Source: Galdieria partita (taxonomy: Eukaryota > Rhodophyta > Bangiophyceae > Galdieriales > Galdieriaceae). From it: 64,000 nucleotides of DNA. The DNA lies in assembly GCA_025991245.1 (NCBI GenBank), contig BQMJ01000006.1, positions 62,001 through 126,000 of the forward strand, read 5' to 3'. Positions 50,801 through 62,424 of this stretch are shown one piece after another. The translations under genes were made by a program, and so were the position numbers. Within the stretch, counting starts at the first letter, position 1. Each line of letters starts with the position of its first letter. Under the pieces are notes generated by a model. That model saw only the letters and a program-made list of their open reading frames with translations. It did not search any database and had not been told where the DNA came from.

Positions 50801-53800
50801 AAGTGCAACTACTATACTCAATGGGACTGCATAGTTATCTATACTCGTTGTTTCCGCATCCATTAAAATAAAACGATACACAAAATACTCCAATAACTGA
50901 TGGAAGAAGGTCTGTGGGTCTCCACTTAGAAAGGAGTTCAAAGTACTATTCGCAGCAATACAAGCAATATCTCTTACAAGTTCCGTAAGTAACTTTCTTT
51001 CCTTGTTTCTGAAATAATAAAAGGAGTCTCTCATATACATTTCTCTCCTTCCGACTAAAACTCTTTCGAGCATCTTCCTGCCATGAACACTTCCAACAAT
51101 GTTCTTCACGTGACTTGTCATTTGTTGCTGTGATGAAAAATCATTTGCAATAAGTAACAAAGTCAAGGATTTGAGCAGAAAGTATGCATACTTTCTCATG
51201 TCTAATGAATCTCTGTTTGAAGATTCTATCTGCAGAGTCTTTGTTAAATGTGAATCTTCTAAAATATCGGAGCAAAATTCAATCAATTCTTTCATGTTCA
51301 ATTGCAAACCTTCCACGTTACTTTCCAACAGTTGCAAATAAAGAGATTCTCCCTGTCGTCGATGTAACTGCAATGACAAAATATCCGAGCCATATTTGCG
51401 ACAGGTGCCTCCTAACTTCCCTAATATCTTCAAGAAGCTCGAGGAAAGTCTTTGTGAAGAGTTATAGACTCCATTCCACAATGCTTGCATAAACGTGGGT
51501 TGCATAGTTTCCAAAATGCTTTCCAAATATTCGGGGTGTAGCATTTCGATCCAAAACTCTAAAGTTCTAAGTCCTAACAGAATAATATCAGGACTATCCG
51601 ATTGCAGTGCTAACATTAAGGGCCTCATGTGTAAGGTTAAATGAGGAAGAATAGAGGAAGGACGAGCAGGTATCGTCAAACAAAGCTCTATCAACAAGTC
51701 ACGATATGCATCATACAAACCAGTTTCAAGAAAACTAACAAGGTCCACCAAAATAACTCGAAGCAACGGAATCATGTCTTTATACAACAGTTCAAATTTT
51801 CCTCCCGTCAAAGATTTAAAGAAAGCTCGAAGTAAGCGGAAATAATTGTAAGGATGCGAACTCCCTTTAGCTCGGTTTAGACTTCCTTTTACAATGGTAA
51901 AGATATAAGGTCTAAGTGCTGCTTCATTCTCAGTAAATAAAGTAACCGAAGCAAATAATGTCTTAAACAAATTGAGATATACAGAGTTATTCCCACTGCT
52001 CTCAATCAAATCCTTCGAGTCACTCAATTGTGCATTTGCAGATAAGGAATCTGTAGAAACACAGCCACTTGACGGAACAGAATCTGTCTCCAGTAGATAG
52101 AGATGTTGAGTTAAGTAAGAGAGAAGAATATTCACACAGAATTTCGAAATATGCTGACTAGCAATGAGGTGCTGAAATATTTGCAACACAAATGGCTGCT
52201 CAAGAATACTGCTACATAGCTTACTCACACAAACCGAAAATATTTCTTGGAAACTCTTTGGATTAAGTTCAGTAAATATATGAGAGAAAAGATTCACCAG
52301 TTCCTTTTCTTCCTTCTCATCTGTCATTCGATACTTTCGAAGATTACTAAGACAGTTGCACCCTAATAGAAGAAGCCGAATCATAAGCAAACATTCCTCT
52401 TCAGTTAACTTTCTAGAACTAAAGTTGATCGGAGCGTTCAAAACACCTCCACCATGTGACGGTCTACTTCCAATGTTCGAACTATCCGTCGTGTCTGATA
52501 ATTGCAAACTACTCAATAAAGTTCGTATTCCTTGCATCATAGTTTTAACTAAAAGTTTACAATCAGTAATTTCCTTTTCAATTTGATTGCGGTGCAACTC
52601 TTCTCTTTCAATAATAGCAACATCAACTGTCTTCGGAACTTTGGAATCTTTGTTCGAAAACTCAGTCAGAAAACTAGTCGTTAGAACGTGTTCCAATCTC
52701 TCAAGCTGTTCAAATGAAGCCATACTCAGAATCCAAGAATAATTATCACCCTTAAGAACACAATTGGTTTCTATTTGCTGTTCTTCTACATATTTCGAAT
52801 TGTCTGCTAAAAGTGATATGCGCTCTATCAAACTCTCAAAACGTTCCACAAATGTGGCTATGATGCGAGCAAACAATGCTTTCTTCGATAAACTTCCTTC
52901 CGATTGATTCTGAGCAGTTTCTGAAAGACTAACCAGCAGCTTCGCAGAAGTAAACTGAACAGGCAGACTTAAACTTGTATTCAAAATATTCTTACAAAAT
53001 ATCGAAACGACTCTTTTCAAAATATCATAAGAAAGGTCTTGTCTCATCAAATGAACAAGTTCGGCAAGAAAAGAATAGCCTAGAGACATTACGCTTTCAC
53101 TAATGAATTCAGACGAACCAAAAAGAGTAGACTCGTCAATCAAGTTTTCCAATTCCGCTGCAAAGCTAGAGCGTAATGAAGTTCCAAGAATATGTCTCGT
53201 CGCAACCAGTAACTCTTTACGACTTTGGACACATTCTGAAGGACAACGTCTTAACAAACGAACGATGACATTAGCAATGGACTTGTCCAGAAATTGAACA
53301 TATTCATAAAAGTCTTTGATAAGAAATGAAAAAAATTGGACTATCTTCACTTGGCATAGAATAAAATCCTGAAAAACTGGCTTTAGACTGGAATCCTGAG
53401 GTTCTGAGGCATCTAAAGATACAGTATCGAACATTGAAGTAACCAAAGAAGGTAGAAAACTTTTGGCAACTTCGGGATACAATTGCACCAAATAAAGGAC
53501 AAGCAAAGGGCATTCCACCAATACTCGAAAAGATTCCGTACTCTTGAAGTTCCTCTGGGAGGTTGTCGAGGCCTGTGAATAGGAAGCTTCTATCGAAGAA
53601 CGGCTAGACTGCTGGGAAGAATCTCTTAAAAAATACATGTTGACCATACTTCGAACGTTTTGATATAGAAAAATCAAAAAATCTACCAATTCACGAACAT
53701 ACGGAAACAGAGTATTTCGAAAGTGTCGATAAAGACCAAAAATGAGCTTTATACAAGGCGTTCCTAGGTCATTGGTGCTACTTTGCAACAAGCCGAGGCA

Positions 53801-54148
53801 AGTTTTCAACAAGACCGGGGCATACGGCTCGAGGCAAGCATCCTGCGGAAGATGCGCGACCAAGTCCAAAGTGGTGGCCTTGAACTTTTTCTCTTCATTA
53901 CTTTGAGTTGAATCGCTTTCCAAAATACTTTTAAAGATGGGAAAAAACACTTGTAGGAACTCTGTGTATACTTCAGGGTTTGAGAATTCTATCGTCTCCC
54001 TCAACTCGGCCAGCACCTGTAGTTTTCGAGTAGGCTCTAGATAATACAGTCATTCACTTCTCTTCTTTGGTGTATAACTAAGCTTACCGACATCTCTGGC
54101 TTTGAGAGTATCAACCCAGCTCTGGTAAGAAGAGCCTGGTGCCGACAT
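41852..54148 (-). CDS. TRRAP: TRRAP/Tra1, PIKK-family pseudokinase scaffold of histone acetyltransferase complexes
   Basis: Three exons (54148-54088, 54036-45188, 45130-41852) join in frame to 4062 aa; the middle exon alone is 8.8 kb. The N-terminal 2500 or so residues are HEAT-type helices, followed by a FAT domain (about 2700-3200), a kinase-like domain and a C-terminal FATC ending in WLPWY. The kinase lobe keeps the PIKK fold (VVNNEGGSYSRRIQILG..., LLVCNGRPMN, FLGLGCRKPQNILLDDENG) but lacks the catalytic Asp of GDRH..N and the DFG (here FAGL), as expected for TRRAP/Tra1 and not for ATM, mTOR or SMG1. Tra1 is the activator-binding surface of SAGA and NuA4 in the nucleus. The 5' exon (MSAPGSSYQSWVD) starts 10 bp from the start codon of the divergent WD40 gene. 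Confidence 0.9.
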
Positions 54149-54158
54149 CCAAGATTGT

Positions 54159-55799
54159 ATGGACAACTCCAATCTTCGTCATTTGAAAGCATGGCGAAGA
54201 TGTGCATTTCTTAGACGACACTCTAATGGAAGCCTTTCAAAGTTATTCGCTTGTATGCAAAACAATGGTTTGAAAACACTACAGTATCTTCAAGAAATAC
54301 TTTCAGATCGTTTCTCACGGTATTCTAGTGTCATAAATTTCCAAGAATTTCACTTAGAGTCTATCATTGAAAAGGCAGAATGGTTATTTACAATTTATCT
54401 TCATTGGCCCTTCGTCCAATATTCAAATTCAAGGCTGAGCGCCAACTGCGGTACGCTATTTGGTTGGAGGAAAATATTCCATATGGATGAACAAGACCGC
54501 AAGAGACTCAAAACTCAGAACTCGGAACTGACATGGAAATTGAAAAAAGTTATTAGAGAAAGCTCAGGAGAAAATGTTATAAGTCTGTTACCCAATAGAT
54601 TGGACTCTTCTCTTCACAACATTGTTTCCAGTATTTCAAAACATCAAGTAGGTTATTAATATGGCTTTGAAGCACCCTATATTCTAGTGTAGGTGAATAT
54701 TTATGATTCTGCACATTTTGGGGAGAATTTGGATCTATTCATGGCTTTTCGAAGCGCACCAGAAGAAGAGTTCCTTTGCGGAGCTTGGGTCAAGGCAGAT
54801 ATTGATGGGAGTGATGCTCTCTCTGTAAGTAAAATTTTCGCTTTTCCTGAATTCTTTGATCGCATTAACAACTCTTCATACAAAAGGATACCATTTTAGC
54901 TATAGGTTCCAAGTCAGGAAAAATTCATTTGCTTAGTTTAGCCTATAGTCAAGAGATAGAAGTTATTGATGGGAATGAAAAGGGTTCTTCTATCATAGGA
55001 TTGGCTGGTTCATCTTTACATGCAGTGACATTTGCATCCTGTGGCACGGATGGCAATGTGAAGATATGGAAAAGGAAAAAGGATATTTCTGTCTTGATTG
55101 GTATTATATCCTTATCTTCGGTCATTGTGTCATTTGCTGGTGATCACAGTATTTTATTAGCTGGAAAGGATAATACTTTAAGAAGTTTTGATATCTCTAG
55201 CATTTTGACTGACTTCGAGTCTGTTGATCTCCCAGTCCATTTTAGAGTAAGGACCTCCCCAATTTGTTTATTTGTTTCATCCTTGTATTTGTACTGAAAA
55301 GGAAGATGATGGTCAAATTATTGTAAGGAGAAGTAATAATATGTCGAGACTGTGTCATTTTCAAGTACTGCATGACCATCAGGTCATTTGTTTATTCACC
55401 GATGGAGTAGTGCAACTCATTGATATCCTCAACGGAGAACAACAAGTTAGATGGGAAGTAAGTATAGAGCATCACGTGAATACATTGGAATGACACTGTC
55501 AACAGATCAGCAACTTTTCCAAAAGCGATCCCTGTCGCTTTGGAATTTGTCCAGAAGGAAAATACTTTGTAGTGTCCAATTCCAACGGCATTGTCCAATT
55601 ATACGATATCCCAACTGGAAAGAAGGTAAATACCAAGACTGTGGAAATATCAAAACTACATTTTCACAACAATTTATAGGTCGACAAATTTCAAAATGAA
55701 AGAATGCGAAAAGCATGTGGAAATACTGTCTTTGGAAATTCCAAGTCTACTTTGATAGTTTCCACCGATTGCATTCTTTGGTTCTTTGTCAAATCATAA
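54159..55799 (+). CDS. WD40-repeat protein, EED/LRWD1-like
   Basis: Six exons (54159-54647, 54693-54824, 54887-55246, 55302-55457, 55506-55625, 55680-55799) join in frame to 458 aa. The first ~170 residues are helical and basic without a recognised domain. The rest forms a WD40 propeller: VNIYDSAHFGENLDLF, EEFLCGAWVKADIDG, TILAIGSKSGKIHLLSL, FASCGTDGNVKIW and a closing strand TLIVSTDCILWFF. The order and the strand FLCGAW..., LAIGSKSGKI resemble the Polycomb protein EED (YTCAW, LAVAGSRGII) and the ORC-associated LRWD1. A chromatin role is plausible and would suit its head-to-head position with TRRAP, but the assignment within WD40 proteins is weak. It is convergent with LeuRS, 35 bp between stops. 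Confidence 0.6.
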
Positions 55800-55834
55800 C
55801 ATCTCCATAACGACTCTCTCAATCCGCAACAATG

Positions 55835-58800
55835 CTAGTTTTCTTCGTACTCAAATACAAATGTGGGCTTGGATGGCAACGACTCCTTCGCAGCTGATAT
55901 GAGTTCTTTCCTAGTTTCTTCTATTCTGTCGCAACTCTTTATGACTTGAAGATTCTTTAGAGATAACTCTTCCATCACATATGCTCTATTCTGCAAAAGC
56001 ACATCCACTTCGTCAAATAAAAGTCTCAATTCTAAAGCAGATTCGCCTTCTTCCTTTGCCTTATCCCGAATCATTCCAACAAATGACATAACCTTTTTCA
56101 TATTATCTTTTAATTCTTCACAAGAAGATATCAACTTGGGTATATCTGCTTCAAATTCATTAGAGTTTGCATTAAACACAGAACGCAATAAATTGACGGA
56201 CTTGCGCTGCCAAAAAGGAGGCTCACTACAAACAACAATCGTTGCACTTTTTGGACAATGGGATTGATGATTCGACTTTTTGGACTTTTTAGGTATCATT
56301 TGCAGTCTCATGCGATGTAAAGTGTCTTCTAAATAACGTGAAGCAGCCAATATACTTTCATCTTCACGTTCTACTACTGGCCAACGTGACTGCAAGATAC
56401 TTGCTTCTGCATTTTGTTGCGTAGCCCTTGCAATCCATTCCCAAATAACTTCACTCGTATGTGGGCAAATAGGACACAGAACTACAGCCTGAATTCGACA
56501 GTAGAACACAAATAGCTCGCGATTTACATCATTCATGACTGACTTGGATTTATCTGCATGCACCACCTTCCTATATCGTCCAAGTGCTTCTTGGAACTCA
56601 AAGAATCCAATTTTCAAAGCCTCTCGATACAGCATTCCATCATATTTTTCTTTACAAAGCCGAACTGTTCGTCGAATTTCCGATAAAAATACCCGGTCTT
56701 CAAAACGACTAGAAGTCTCAGCTGCTTCTGTTCGCATCATTTGTAATTGTTCACAACCTTCTTTCACAAAAGTTAACAATGCTGTGAGCTTCAGTACAGC
56801 ATCATCTGCGGTCTTAAGCTGGAAATTGGCGTCTTCAACTCCATCCCCTGCATCTGCCAAGGCAAACCTTACAGCATCGGAAGAATATTTGTCGATTGCC
56901 TCTTCTAAAGTTAAAAAATTACCGGTACTCTTACTCATCTTTTCCGAATTAATCAACATATGACCATTCGCACGGAATGCACGAGGCCAATTCTCTTCTT
57001 GAAAAAGAGCAACATGATTATAAATACAAAAAGTGAGATGATTTCCAATCAGATCTTTTCCTGAAACTCGTAAATCCATCGGATACCAGAAACAAAACTC
57101 TTTTCTAAGCAATTCTAACTTCCATTTGGGAATGGAACATTCTCTCCATTGTTCTTCTGACAAGCTTTCACCTAAGAAAATAAAATTCCATACTGCAGGA
57201 GTCATTTGGTCTGCTTCTATACCAATTGGATTAGGTTTCTTTCCATCTAAATTGTCTTCTCCTTGAATCAAGTGAGCTATTGTATAATATGCCATATAAA
57301 TGGTAGAATCCGAAAGGGACTCAATGACATATTGTGGATCCCAAGGAAGCTTTGTTCCTAAACCAAAAGAGCGAGAACAAGCCCATTCATGGAGCCAATC
57401 AAAAGTAAATTCAAAGCTTCGGTAAGTCTCCGTTCCAAAACTTAAAAAAGACTTGTCAGTATTCCAGAGAGAAAATTAAAAAATGAAAATGGTTCTTACG
57501 TGTTCATACGACTCAAACATTTCTTTGCGAGTTCTCTCCAACTGCATTCTCCGTAATCTAAATACCACTGATCGACCAATGCAACTACACATTCGTCTCC
57601 AGAACGAGATATAACCGGAAATTCTGGTTCACAGTATACAATAGCTTTATTCTGCGACAAGAGATAGCTTTTAATCTTTGCCTTTGCTTCTTGAACTAGT
57701 TCTCCAGCATAAGGACCTTTCAAAAGCTTTCCTTCATAGAAGCCTTTTAAATAAACCAAATCCTTTGCCTTTTTCAAAGCCTCAACATCGTTTTGAGAGC
57801 GAACATGAAACTTTTCGCAAGCAACTTTTGCTGACATATCACCAAAAGTAGGAACATCAACTACAGAAACAGGTTCGAAAGGAAATACCCATTCGTTCTT
57901 TAAATGAAACTTTTCTCTCAATCCAGCTTTCTCTTTCAAATCCAACAATGCTCGATAGTCATCCGGTGAATCTGACGGCACTGACATAACGATGCCTGTT
58001 CCTTTCTGTGTAGATACATTAAACATCGGCAGAATATAAATTTTTTCAAACGCACATTCTGGACACTTGAGAGACCAACCAATCAACTGCTCTCCTTTAA
58101 GTTGCAGTATTTCCTTTGGTTGTCCAAATTCTCCTCCATCAAAACCTTGGAAAGCCATATTCCGTGCAGCTCTTGGAGTCATAATAAAGTATTCAGACTC
58201 CGATTGATCCGCCGAATCATCCTTTCGATATACAACTTCATAAACTCCATATATCCCGTTTGAAGCAATCCAACAATTGGTTACTCCGTAAATGGTTTCT
58301 GGGCGTAAAGTGGCTGCAATAAGAAAAACGGGCTTTCCTTTTAGAGACTTTAAAACAGTATGTGACTCTACAATCTCTTCTTCCAGTTGCAACTTGATGC
58401 CTATATATTCCAATGGACCTGCACCCTCACCAGATGCCCTGTCATGGTCTGCACAAGCTTGTCGATCTAAAGGCGAATAAACGGTATAACGTTTACCAAA
58501 CTTGATTTTACCCCGTTCCTTCAATGTCCAAAATTGCCAACGTACAAATGAGTCATAAAAAGGATTAGCTTCTGTGGTAATAAAGGACCTTCTCCAATCT
58601 ACGAAAACACCAAAACGTTTCAAATCTCTTATGCCATAAGGTGGAAAATATTGCAACCAATAAAGAGGGTCAGCAAACTTTGGAACCAAATCTGAAGGCA
58701 CTCCTAGCGACTCCAATATTTTCCACTGTCTTACTATATTGCCAGTTTTTTTGGATGTAGCTTTAGATTTACTGGAGGTGAACTTTGTCGGATCTGCCTT

Positions 58801-59307
58801 ATCAACCCGCTGTTCTTGTTGTTCAGTGTTAGTACTATTAGTCACTTCACACTGTTCTTGTAAGTCTTCTGGAAAAAGAGGAGGGCAACCGAAACCTTCT
58901 ATTTCCTTTCGAAGCCTATCTGCACAGGCCTGAATAGGCATTCCTGTACAATGAAAGGCAAACGGAAATAAGGAACGTTTCCCACATAAGTGTTGATATC
59001 TGGCTGCAAACTCTGCTTTGGAAAGTGAAAATGCGTGTCCCAAGTGGAGAAAACCATTCATGTATGGATAAGGAAACGTGACCAAAAATTTACAACTTTC
59101 TTTGTTCGCCATTTCCCGTTCATATTCGTCAGGCTCTTTTGGAATATCTATAACTGTGATTTGCAGCTTATTCCACTTTTCTTGTACTTTTTCTTGCAGT
59201 TCCAACAACTGGTCTCTTCTGGCAGTTGACATATCTACTAACCCTCGCTTTCCTTTCAACTGAGGACGATAAGCACAACAGAATTTCAAGAATTGACTGA
59301 CGCCCAT
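55835..59307 (-). CDS. LARS1: Leucyl-tRNA synthetase, cytosolic (archaeal/eukaryotic) type
   Basis: Two exons (59307-57500, 57440-55835) join in frame to 1137 aa, close to human cytosolic LeuRS (1176 aa). The class I motifs are HLGH at 88-91 (PYPYMNGFLHLGHAFSLSKAEF region) and KMSKS at 770-774. A large CP1 editing domain (about 200-560; AATLRPETIYGVTNCW, GTGIVMSVPSDSPDDY) is present, and the C-terminal tRNA-binding helices fit the eukaryotic form. The enzyme charges tRNA-Leu and edits norvaline and isoleucine. The 25 residues before the second Met (MSTARRDQLL) are basic and could target an organelle in a dual-start product. Only 9 bp separate the start from the stop of the HNH gene upstream on the same strand. 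Confidence 0.93.
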
Positions 59308-59316
59308 TTCTCATAT

Positions 59317-60234
59317 TTATGGAAGCATCAAGTAAGCATTCCAAGAAGTATGCGATATTTTAGGAGACAATTGTTTGGCTTTGACTTGTAACTCATAAAA
59401 GGTAGGACGCCTGGGGTACTTTAAAAGTCTCATATCGCGAGTTTCTTCAATTAGACGGCTGCCTTTTTTAAAGTTGCAATGGAAACAGGCAGTGACCACA
59501 TTGGTCCAACAACTGTGTCCACCTCTTGAGCGAGGAACGATATGATCAAAGGATAAATCTGCTGATCGACAACGTTTTCCACAATATTGGCAGATGAAAT
59601 CATCCCTTAAAAATACATTGAAGCGAGTGAATATTGGTTGTCGACCTGTCATTCTTCGAAACTCTTTCAAAGCCACTACCGAAGGGAGTTTCAAAGACAT
59701 GGAAGGTGAACGAATAACTTTTTCATAAGTTTCAAGTACCACAGCTTTGTCTAATAGCACAGCTTTGATCGTCTCATACCAAGGCCAGAGACTAAGAGGA
59801 TAATAACTCACAGGTTGGAAGTCTGCATTGAGTACCAGAGTAGGAAAGGAGTTAGGACTTGTATTTGGATCGCGTTCCAACTTGTGGAGATCAAAATGCG
59901 ATGACTTGCTGGAACTCCTCTTAAGTTCAACTGGAGTATTGTCATACAACGCATAGTAGTTGAAGAATACCTTATCTTCCGACGATGAATTTATTCCTTC
60001 CTCATCTTCTGTCTCAGAAACACTAGGCTTACTAACTGAAGATGAACAACACAAAATAAGTTCTGGATAGTCCAAATAACTTTTGCATTTCCGTGCTGGT
60101 TTGAAATTTATCACCAGCAGACGTGTCCTGAAAATATTTCGCTCATAATCTGTGTTACCGTTCCTCTGAACCTCTTTTTGGAAATGAAACGAATAAAGTT
60201 GATTTCTCCAGATAGGAATCTTTATATACAACAT
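59317..60234 (-). CDS. HNH endonuclease-domain protein, plastid/cyanobacterial type
   Basis: A single exon encodes 305 aa from the first in-frame ATG (60232-60234). The N-terminal ~125 residues are variable and transit-like. Then comes LVLNADFQPVSYYPLSLWPW, a conserved lead-in of cyanobacterial HNH proteins, followed by the HNH domain at about 210-260: Cys pairs C215/C218 and C250/C253 bind structural zinc, with LSFDHIVPRSRGGHSCWTN holding the catalytic DH and Asn. The family is universal in cyanobacteria and present in plant plastids; its DNA target and role are not established. It lies directly upstream of LeuRS (9-bp gap) and is divergent from SepSecS with 50 bp between start codons. Confidence 0.85.
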   Translation of the reverse strand: MLYIKIPIWRNQLYSFHFQKEVQRNGNTDYERNIFRTRLLVINFKPARKCKSYLDYPELILCCSSSVSKPSVSETEDEEGINSSSEDKVFFNYYALYDNTPVELKRSSSKSSHFDLHKLERDPNTSPNSFPTLVLNADFQPVSYYPLSLWPWYETIKAVLLDKAVVLETYEKVIRSPSMSLKLPSVVALKEFRRMTGRQPIFTRFNVFLRDDFICQYCGKRCRSADLSFDHIVPRSRGGHSCWTNVVTACFHCNFKKGSRLIEETRDMRLLKYPRRPTFYELQVKAKQLSPKISHTSWNAYLMLP

Positions 60235-60284
60235 TCTCCAAAGACTTGTGTTCCCCAACCAACTTTTGAATAATTCACGTTGCC

Positions 60285-62201
60285 ATGAATGAACAGCATT
60301 TTCAGTTGGCTAAAACACTTGTCAATGAGAGTTATATGAAACAAGCAGAGCAGTCCAGAAGATGTAGAGAGAAGCTTATAAGGAAACTCTTTTCTAATCG
60401 AAAACTACCAAAGGATGGATGGTGAGTAAACAATAATAGCTTGATAGGTTCTTACTCTATTCAGGGATGAAGTTACTATACGTTTGTTTTTACAAGAAAT
60501 TGCCAGTATGGATAGTAATAACTTTATTGGAAATGTGGGAGCAGGTGAAAGAGAAGCAAGAATCTTTAGTAACATTGTTCGAGAAAGAAACTATAGTCTA
60601 GGACACGGAATTGGTATGATATTATATATTTTATCCTATTAGTTGGTTGTATATTACATATCCTTTTGGACAATATATAGGAAGATCTGGAGATATTAGT
60701 GCTATTCAACCTAAAGCTGCTGGTAGTTCTCTCCTTGCAAAGTTAACAGAATGTTTGGTTTTGGTTGGCAGTCTTGTTTGAGTTGATTCTAGAATTTATA
60801 TTTCCTTTTATAGGATGCCATAAAAGTTGCAGGCTTACAGTCTGTGAAAAGAGCTCTTGTGGTTCCTGTTGCAACAGGAATGGCAATGACTTTGATATTT
60901 CTTGCTCTAAGAACTATGAAACCTCATGCAACCAAAATTATATTATCAAGAATAGATCAGAAAAGTTGTATCAAGTCCATTCAAGCTGCAGGATATGAAC
61001 CAATTATTATTGATAATCAAGTTATTGAGGACGAAGTTATTACGAATATCAAGTCGATATCGAATTGGCTGGAATTTGAAGCAGATAAGGTTCTTTGTAT
61101 TGTTAGCACTATGAGTTGTTTTGCTCCACGAGCACCAGATGATATTGTTAACATTGCCACTTTGTGTCAGACATTTGGTAAGTATTTCTACTTTGAATTG
61201 CCTTTTGCCATATATAGCTAAGGATTGTATGGACAGATGTGATTCATGTTGTTAACAATGCCTATGGAATTCAAAGTAGACAATCCAATGGTAACTACTG
61301 TCTTATATTTGAGGGTAATTGGAGATTGTTGATTGTTTTGTATTCAAACAAGTCTGGATTGAGTCTGCTTCAAGTAAAGGGAGAGTAGATATTGTTGTTC
61401 AAAGCACCGATAAAAATTTTATGGTTCCAGTTGGTGGTGCAGTATTGGTTGCCAAACGGGTTGATTATCTTTTGAAGGTAGCACAAATGTAAGTAGGATC
61501 GATATCTTTCTATGGAATATTGATAATAACAACAATTTGAATGCACAGATATCCCGGCAGAGCTTCTGCACAGATACATATCGATTTGTTAGTTACACTT
61601 CTTCAGATGGGTGAATCAACTTGGCGTGAATTATTGAAGCAGAGAGAGGAATTGTTTCCAGTCTTAAAGGTAGCCTAAGAAGTCTTCGATTGTAGTTTGT
61701 CTTTTAACATTTCATTGAATAGAATGAATTTGGCAAAATAGCTCATAAATATGGTGAACGCTTACTGGAAACTCATCATAATCCCATTTCAATGGCTATA
61801 ACTTTGGACCATTTAGAGGCAAAAGGGTTTTCTGTAGAATTCTTTGGTTCTATGTTATTTACCAGATTTGTTTCTGGAACCAGAGTTGTAGCTCGAAACA
61901 ATAGTAAGACAAAGGTGGAGAAATATAAAAAGAGTCAATTTGTATATGGAAATGATTTTCATATTGTAAGGTCTGTGGAATTGATTTTCCTAATGGTTTC
62001 GGAGCCCATTGTACAAATTACCCTCATAGCTATCTCACTGCAGTAAGTATTATGTGTGTTTGGACAACGCCTACAGACTCAATTCATTAGGCTTGTGCTT
62101 TAGGAATGAAAAAAGACGATGTTGTAGCATTTTGTAATCGACTCGATGAATGTTTTCAAGAGGCCTATAAGAATTTGGCATTCCATAGAGATGAAACTTA
62201 G
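60285..62201 (+). CDS. SEPSECS: O-phosphoseryl-tRNA(Sec) selenium transferase (SepSecS)
   Basis: Ten exons (60285-60421, 60465-60613, 60681-60763, 60814-61177, 61237-61290, 61353-61488, 61549-61669, 61723-61914, 61971-62042, 62091-62201) join in frame to 472 aa. Matches to human SepSecS run throughout: [107 protein letters not shown] with the PLP lysine at K283 (human K284), YPGRASA and NPISLAMTL. The PLP enzyme converts phosphoseryl-tRNA(Sec) to selenocysteinyl-tRNA(Sec) with selenophosphate. All key residues seen are intact, so the host probably makes selenoproteins. Intron 8 (61915-61970) was placed to keep the [20 protein letters not shown] match. Confidence 0.93.
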
Positions 62202-62424
62202 AATATTCAAGGATAGAGCATTTTATGTGGTACTGTTTATATTCTATCTATAACTTGCATGAATTCCAAAATAGCAATATATCTACACACAACTCTTTCG
62301 AATTTGGAATCAAAACAACTTAAAATCTGAGCTATTGTATATCCTTTGGACAACATTTGTAATACACGGAATGATTCTCTGAATCATGACAGTTATAAAC
62401 ATGTTACATGAAATCTTTGTTCAC

